Below, in pieces: positions 30,105 through 33,957 of a DNA stretch of 33,957 bases. A program made the position numbers and the translations under genes. How positions within the stretch are numbered: position 1 is the first letter of the stretch; the number at the start of each line of letters is the position of its first letter. The stretch lies in contig NZ_CAMYFI010000025.1 of assembly GCF_947255005.1 (NCBI RefSeq), positions 1 to 33,957 on the forward strand, in the 5' to 3' direction. This DNA is from an uncultured Tessaracoccus sp. GTDB lineage: Bacteria > Actinomycetota > Actinomycetes > Propionibacteriales > Propionibacteriaceae. Below the pieces are notes generated by a model. It was not told where the DNA came from and did not search any database. It saw nothing but the letters and a program-made list of their open reading frames with translations.

Positions 30105-31627
30105 ACACGACAGCGTGGTGCATCGCCTTGCAGGGGCTGGAAGGCACGAAAGTGGAAATCGAGGCCGCCACTACAATGAACATCCCCAAGACGGTGTTCG
30201 TCGGGCTGCCAGATGCGTCCCTCAACGAGGCAAAAGAACGCGTCAAACACGGGGTGCGGGCCACCGGCAAGAAATGGCCCGACGGCATGCTCACCGTGAA
30301 CCTCTCGCCAGGGTCCGTGCCCAAGCATGGCACGCACTTCGACGTGGCTATCGCCGTGGCGGTGATGGCCGTCGACTCGAAGAATGAGGTCCGCACCGAG
30401 TTGCTCGCGACCACGGTGATGTTCGGCGAACTGGGGCTGGATGGGCGGGTTCGGCCCGTGCGCGGCATCATCCCTCTGCTGCTCGCAGCGTCGAAGCGGG
30501 GCTTTGCTAAGGCCATCGTTCCCGCCGCGCAGCTCTCTGAGGCCCAGTTGGTCCCAGGTATCACGGTGTGGGGCGTGGATCATCTCGGGGAGGTGCTTGG
30601 CGTGCTGGCCGGCCATCCGACGATGCACCCCACCCCGCCAGTCGTGTCGTCGTCGAACGACCGCGCGCTGGTCCCCGACCTCTCCGACGTACACGGCCAT
30701 GAGGACGGGAAATTTGCGCTTGAGGTAGCCGCGGCTGGTCGTCATCACCTGTTCCTGCACGGCCCGCCAGGGGTAGGCAAGACGATGCTCGCGTCGCGGC
30801 TGACGTCGATCCTTCCACCGCTCACGCCAGATGAGGCCATTGAAGTGTCGGCGTTGCATTCCTTAGCGGGAGAGCGTCTCACGGAGGGGCTGATCACCCG
30901 CCCGCCGTACCAAGATCCGCATCACACCGCGAGTCGGCAGAGCCTCGTGGGTGGTGGTGGCAGAGAGATTCGCCCGGGTGCGGTGAGCCTCGCCCACCTC
31001 GGCGTGCTCTTCTTGGACGAGGGGCCAGAGTTCGGGCAGAAAACGATGGAGTCACTGCGCGTACCGCTTGAGAACGGGTACGTCAGCATCGGTCGGGCCA
31101 TGCATCAGGTGCGGTTCCCGGCGCGCTTCCAGCTGGTGCTGGCAGCGAATCCATGCCCATGTGGGTATGCCGGTGTCGTGGGCAAAGAATGCTCGTGTCC
31201 GCCGTTTCGGGTTCGGCAGTACCAAGACAGACTGAGCGGCCCTATCCTCGACAGAGTCGACATCCTGCATCGAATGCCAGCGGTGAGCCGGTTCATGGAG
31301 ATCAACCAACCACCGTCCGAGACGAGCGCCGTCGTGCTCGAGCGGGTGCTGGAGGCCAGACAGCGCCAACGGCACCGGCTCCGAGATACCCCGTGGGCTA
31401 CCAACAGCCAGGTGTCAGGCTCCTTCCTGCGCAAGGAGCTTCCGCTGCCGGATACGGCGCTCATCAACCGAGCGCTCGCCCGAGGCACGCTCAGCGCTCG
31501 TGGGGTCGACAAGGTGCTCCGCGTCGCCTGGACACTCGCTGATCTCGCTGGCAACGACGTTGTCACTACCACCGATCTCGGCGCTGCCATGCAGCTGCGC
31601 CTCGGAGAATCAGCAAAGGCGGCCTGA
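30101..31627 (+). CDS. comM: ComM/YifB family AAA+ ATPase
   Basis: The 508-residue protein has a Lon-protease-like N-terminal domain (about residues 20-130, with VFVGLPDASLNEAKERVKHG and VNLSPGSVPKHG) and a magnesium-chelatase-type AAA+ domain. The AAA+ domain carries Walker A HGPPGVGKTMLASRL at about residue 222 and Walker B GVLFLDEGPEF. A Zn-like cysteine group is in NPCPCGYAG and ECSCPPFRVRQY. ComM relatives are helicases that promote branch migration when transformed DNA is integrated. The ATG overlaps yraN as ATGA, and dprA begins one base after the stop. Confidence 0.95.
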   Translation: MNTTAWCIALQGLEGTKVEIEAATTMNIPKTVFVGLPDASLNEAKERVKHGVRATGKKWPDGMLTVNLSPGSVPKHGTHFDVAIAVAVMAVDSKNEVRTELLATTVMFGELGLDGRVRPVRGIIPLLLAASKRGFAKAIVPAAQLSEAQLVPGITVWGVDHLGEVLGVLAGHPTMHPTPPVVSSSNDRALVPDLSDVHGHEDGKFALEVAAAGRHHLFLHGPPGVGKTMLASRLTSILPPLTPDEAIEVSALHSLAGERLTEGLITRPPYQDPHHTASRQSLVGGGGREIRPGAVSLAHLGVLFLDEGPEFGQKTMESLRVPLENGYVSIGRAMHQVRFPARFQLVLAANPCPCGYAGVVGKECSCPPFRVRQYQDRLSGPILDRVDILHRMPAVSRFMEINQPPSETSAVVLERVLEARQRQRHRLRDTPWATNSQVSGSFLRKELPLPDTALINRALARGTLSARGVDKVLRVAWTLADLAGNDVVTTTDLGAAMQLRLGESAKAA

Positions 31628-31628
31628 G

Positions 31629-32735
31629 ATGGACGAACGACAAGCCAGGATGGGCCTGTGTGCCCTCGGCTCCCTCGCATCCCTAAAGCTCGCCGCGCTG
31701 GTAGAGGAGGAAGGTGCGCAGTGGGTGTGGCAGGCACTGCGAAATCAGCGCGAAGCCTCAGCGTGGGCGTCGCGTGCACGCACCGTCGATCTTGAGGCTG
31801 TGCAAGCGGCTACTGAACGGTGTGGCGCGCGCTTCATCATTCCAGGTGACGATGAATGGCCGGCCAACCTCGGAAGCCTCACGAATGCCCAGGTGGGCGA
31901 CCAAGGCGGACAGCCGTTCGGCCTGTGGGTTCGAGGGGCTCCACTCGACGCGAGCCCTCCCGGCGTGGCGCTTGTAGGCTCGAGAGCGGCGTCGCAGTAC
32001 GGCCAAAACGTGGCACTCGAACTCGCCGCAGATCTGGCTGCAGAAGGTGTTGCCATTGTTTCCGGGCTCGCATTCGGCATCGACGCCGCAGCTCACCGAG
32101 GAGCGCTCTCGGTTGGAGGTATGACGATCGGTGTGGTGGCGAGCGGTGTCGACCAGCCGTACCCGGCGTCGAACGCGTCCTTGGCGGCGATGATCGCGCG
32201 CAAGGGCGCCGTGGTATCAGAGATGCCTCCTGGCAGTAGGCCAATGCGCCCCGCATTCCTGGCCAGGAACCGCATCATCGCCGCCATCACCGCTGGCACG
32301 GTGGTAGTAGAAGCCGCGCTCCGCTCGGGCGCGAAGAATACGGCGGCGTGGGCCAATGAGCTCGGTCGAGTGGTCATGGGCGTTCCAGGGCCGGTCACTT
32401 CGACGCTCTCCCAGACGCCGCACCGGCTCATCCGCGACGGTGGGGCGGTGTTGGTTACCGATTCGCGCGACGTGCGGGAGCTCGTCAGCCCGGTGGGTAG
32501 CGTGCCGGATTCTCGAGCCCGCGGTGAAGACGTAGCACTTGATCGCCTGCGTCCCGACCTGCGAATGCTGCGTGAAGTGTTCGTCGTGGGCGAAGAGATG
32601 CTTCCGTCCACCTTGTCTCGGCGCACGGGGCTGCCGTTGGCAGCGTGCCTCTCGGGTCTGCACGAGCTGGCGGAAGGCGGCTGGATCGAGGAAGGAGAAC
32701 AGGGTGGTTGGGCGCTTCCTCTCGCCCGACGGTGA
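31629..32735 (+). CDS. dprA: DNA-processing protein DprA
   Basis: DprA loads RecA onto incoming single-stranded DNA. The 368 residues include the Rossmann-like core: GVALVGSRAASQYGQNVA, VSGLAFGIDAAAHRGAL, YPASNASLAAMIARKGAVVSE, PAFLARNRIIAAITAGTVVVE and MGVPGPVTS. A winged-helix-like C-terminus is present at about 300-368 (LPSTLSRRTGLPLAACLSGL). The ATG at 31629 follows the comM stop by one base and replaces an earlier open frame that runs back through comM. It converges on the ECF S component gene. Confidence 0.95.
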   Translation: MDERQARMGLCALGSLASLKLAALVEEEGAQWVWQALRNQREASAWASRARTVDLEAVQAATERCGARFIIPGDDEWPANLGSLTNAQVGDQGGQPFGLWVRGAPLDASPPGVALVGSRAASQYGQNVALELAADLAAEGVAIVSGLAFGIDAAAHRGALSVGGMTIGVVASGVDQPYPASNASLAAMIARKGAVVSEMPPGSRPMRPAFLARNRIIAAITAGTVVVEAALRSGAKNTAAWANELGRVVMGVPGPVTSTLSQTPHRLIRDGGAVLVTDSRDVRELVSPVGSVPDSRARGEDVALDRLRPDLRMLREVFVVGEEMLPSTLSRRTGLPLAACLSGLHELAEGGWIEEGEQGGWALPLARR

Positions 32736-32744
32736 CCGCGCGAG

Positions 32745-32765
32745 CTCAGGCCACGCCGGCCTGGG
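32745..32765. terminator. Short hairpin between convergent dprA and ECF gene
   Basis: CAGGCC at 32747-32752 pairs with GGCCTG at 32758-32763 around ACGCC, with a weaker extension outward. It begins nine bases after the dprA stop and covers the end of the ECF gene. It is short and without a U-tract. Confidence 0.4.
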
Positions 32766-33621
32766 CACCACTGGGGTGGGCCGTAGTTTGAATGCGCGCC
32801 ATGCCCGCGGCTCGCCGCAGCACCACCAGCAGCGGCCGCCCCAGCACAGCCAGGGCAATACCCGTCGCAAGAGCCCTGCCGGTGTCGAAGCCGGCCGTCG
32901 AGGTGAGCAGCGTGAACCACAAGAACGAGCGAAGATTGTCGACGAGTGGCGCACCTGGCACGTAGTCGAGAGCGCCTGCGGCGATGCCTTCGATCGACGT
33001 GCCTGTGATGAACGGCCAGAACCAGAGGTTCATCATCATGCCGTACACGTACGCGTTCACCACACCGAGCCCGATGAGCATGGCAATCTCGGCCTTGCCG
33101 TGCACGCGACGGGGCAGCAGCCCGGCAGCCAGGCCGCAGATGCTCGCGCCCATCATCTGGAACGGAAGCCAGGGGCCAACACCGGCGGTGAGCAAGGCCG
33201 AAGCGAACATCGCGGTATTGCCGAGCAAGAACCCAAAGCCTGGGCCGAACGCCCGTCCCGCGAGGATGAGGATGAAGAAAATGCTCTCGACGCCGGCTGT
33301 ACCAGCGCCAAGCACTGGCCGCATCACAGCGGAGATGGCCGAGAGCACGCCGAGCATCGCCAGCGCCCGGGTGTCGAGGCCGCCTTCATTCACCTGCGCG
33401 AGCACCAACGCGAGCATGAGGGGCAACAGCGCGGCCAAGATGAAGGGAGCGTCTTGCGAATGCTGGGTGCCAACCCCCACCGCAGGTACGACGAACGGCC
33501 AGGCCAGGGCGAAGAAGCCGAACACGCTGATGACTCCAATGAGCAGCCACGAGGTCCACCCGAGATGGACACCAACGAGCGGTGCAGGGATGTCGAGACG
33601 GTCGTCAACGCGCGGCTTCAT
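32746..33621 (-). CDS. ECF transporter S component, substrate unknown
   Basis: The 291-residue membrane protein has about six to eight hydrophobic segments. It carries texts typical of a group of actinobacterial S components: AVMRPVLGAGTAGVESIFFIL, AGRAFGPGFGFLLGNTAMF and GVGPWLPFQMMGASICGLAAG. S components capture a vitamin or metal and use a shared ATPase/T module for uptake. The substrate cannot be read from sequence; a corrinoid or other cofactor precursor is only a guess. The ATG at 33621 overlaps the upstream ATPase gene by 17 bases, so the two are co-transcribed. Codon and base use look like the neighbouring genes. Confidence 0.85.
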   Translation of the reverse strand: MKPRVDDRLDIPAPLVGVHLGWTSWLLIGVISVFGFFALAWPFVVPAVGVGTQHSQDAPFILAALLPLMLALVLAQVNEGGLDTRALAMLGVLSAISAVMRPVLGAGTAGVESIFFILILAGRAFGPGFGFLLGNTAMFASALLTAGVGPWLPFQMMGASICGLAAGLLPRRVHGKAEIAMLIGLGVVNAYVYGMMMNLWFWPFITGTSIEGIAAGALDYVPGAPLVDNLRSFLWFTLLTSTAGFDTGRALATGIALAVLGRPLLVVLRRAAGMARIQTTAHPSGAQAGVA

Positions 33622-33957
33622 GGAACTCCTCGACGGTCAGTAACGGCACCGGGCTCGCCACCTTGGACACCTGTGTGGCAAGGAGCTGGCTGGAGGCGAG
33701 CACGTCGCGGGCGGGGCCGTCGGAGACGAGCTCGCCCTCCGCCATCACCACGACGCGCCCGCAGGTGCGGGCGGCCATCTCGACGTCGTGGGTAGCGATG
33801 AGGATAGAACGGCCCTCGGCTGCCATGCGCGCGATGGTGCTGCTGAGCACGCCCTTGGCGGCGTAGTCGAGACCGCGGGTGGGCTCGTCGAGGAGCACCA
33901 CCTGGGGGTCGCCGACGAGCTCCGCCGCGAGTACGACCGCGATCTTCTGCCCTTCGG
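33605..33957 (-). CDS. ECF-type ABC transporter ATPase, C-terminal part (cut by window edge)
   Basis: The visible 117 codons are the C-terminal part of an ABC ATPase: the end of the signature motif (EGQKIAVVLAAEL), Walker B VVLLDEPTRGLDY, and the switch histidine in SILIATHDVEMAA. After the D-loop comes the usual family tail GRVVVMAEGELVSDG. The start and Walker A lie beyond position 33957. Overlap with the S component gene indicates that it energises that transporter. Some actinobacterial homologues are two ATPase domains fused in one chain; the window cannot show whether this is so here. Confidence 0.9.
   Translation of the reverse strand, partial: EGQKIAVVLAAELVGDPQVVLLDEPTRGLDYAAKGVLSSTIARMAAEGRSILIATHDVEMAARTCGRVVVMAEGELVSDGPARDVLASSQLLATQVSKVASPVPLLTVEEFHEAAR

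Overview
The window is a high-GC chromosomal segment of an actinobacterium. The order smc-ftsY-ffh, rpsP-khpA-rimM-trmD, rplS-lepB-rnhB-DUF2469-yraN-comM-dprA, the frequent GTG/TTG starts and the many start codons placed directly behind a -10 hexamer are all typical of Actinomycetota. Protein character (three-subunit glpABC, b558-type sdhCAB, GtrA before smc) suggests the Propionibacteriaceae; this family assignment is inference from recalled similarity, not a search.

Region 1 (1-3360) is accessory and partly decayed. It has REP-like repeats and a long hairpin at the left end, a divergent XRE-cupin regulator / DUF2938 membrane protein pair, a frameshifted and truncated methyltransferase remnant, two coupled tiny membrane proteins, and an orphan ribbon-helix-helix antitoxin whose PIN toxin is destroyed by two stop codons and an internal deletion. 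Region 2 (3360-7529) holds a 25-codon leader ORF, gtrA and smc. Region 3 (7540-15470, all minus strand) is a glycerol/glycerol-3-phosphate module: a SorC-type regulator, glpA-glpB-glpC, then a separate glpF-glpK unit. Related TTCGTGCA-type sites lie upstream of both glpA and glpF, suggesting one regulon. Region 4 (15490-20960) has ftsY, ffh, an amidohydrolase and an SppA-type protease. Region 5 (20950-23490) has a small zinc metallopeptidase (minus strand) and the rpsP-khpA-rimM-trmD operon. Region 6 (23618-27145) is sdhCAB, which lies between trmD and rplS, genes that are usually adjacent. Region 7 (27146-32735) is rplS, lepB-rnhB, DUF2469 and yraN-comM-dprA. Region 8 (32746-33957, minus strand) is an ECF transporter S component and the truncated end of its ATPase.

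The genes combine membrane protein targeting and processing (FtsY, Ffh, LepB, SppA), translation and tRNA/rRNA maturation (S16, RimM, TrmD, L19, KhpA), chromosome maintenance and DNA uptake (SMC, RNase HII, YraN, ComM, DprA), and electron input to the quinone pool (GlpABC and SdhCAB).

No CRISPR array, rRNA, tRNA, intact insertion sequence or prophage was seen. The most distinctive signals are a run of about nine apparently leaderless starts, the leader ORF coupled to gtrA, the candidate glycerol operators, the decayed toxin-antitoxin and methyltransferase loci, and several long perfect hairpins at convergent gene ends.
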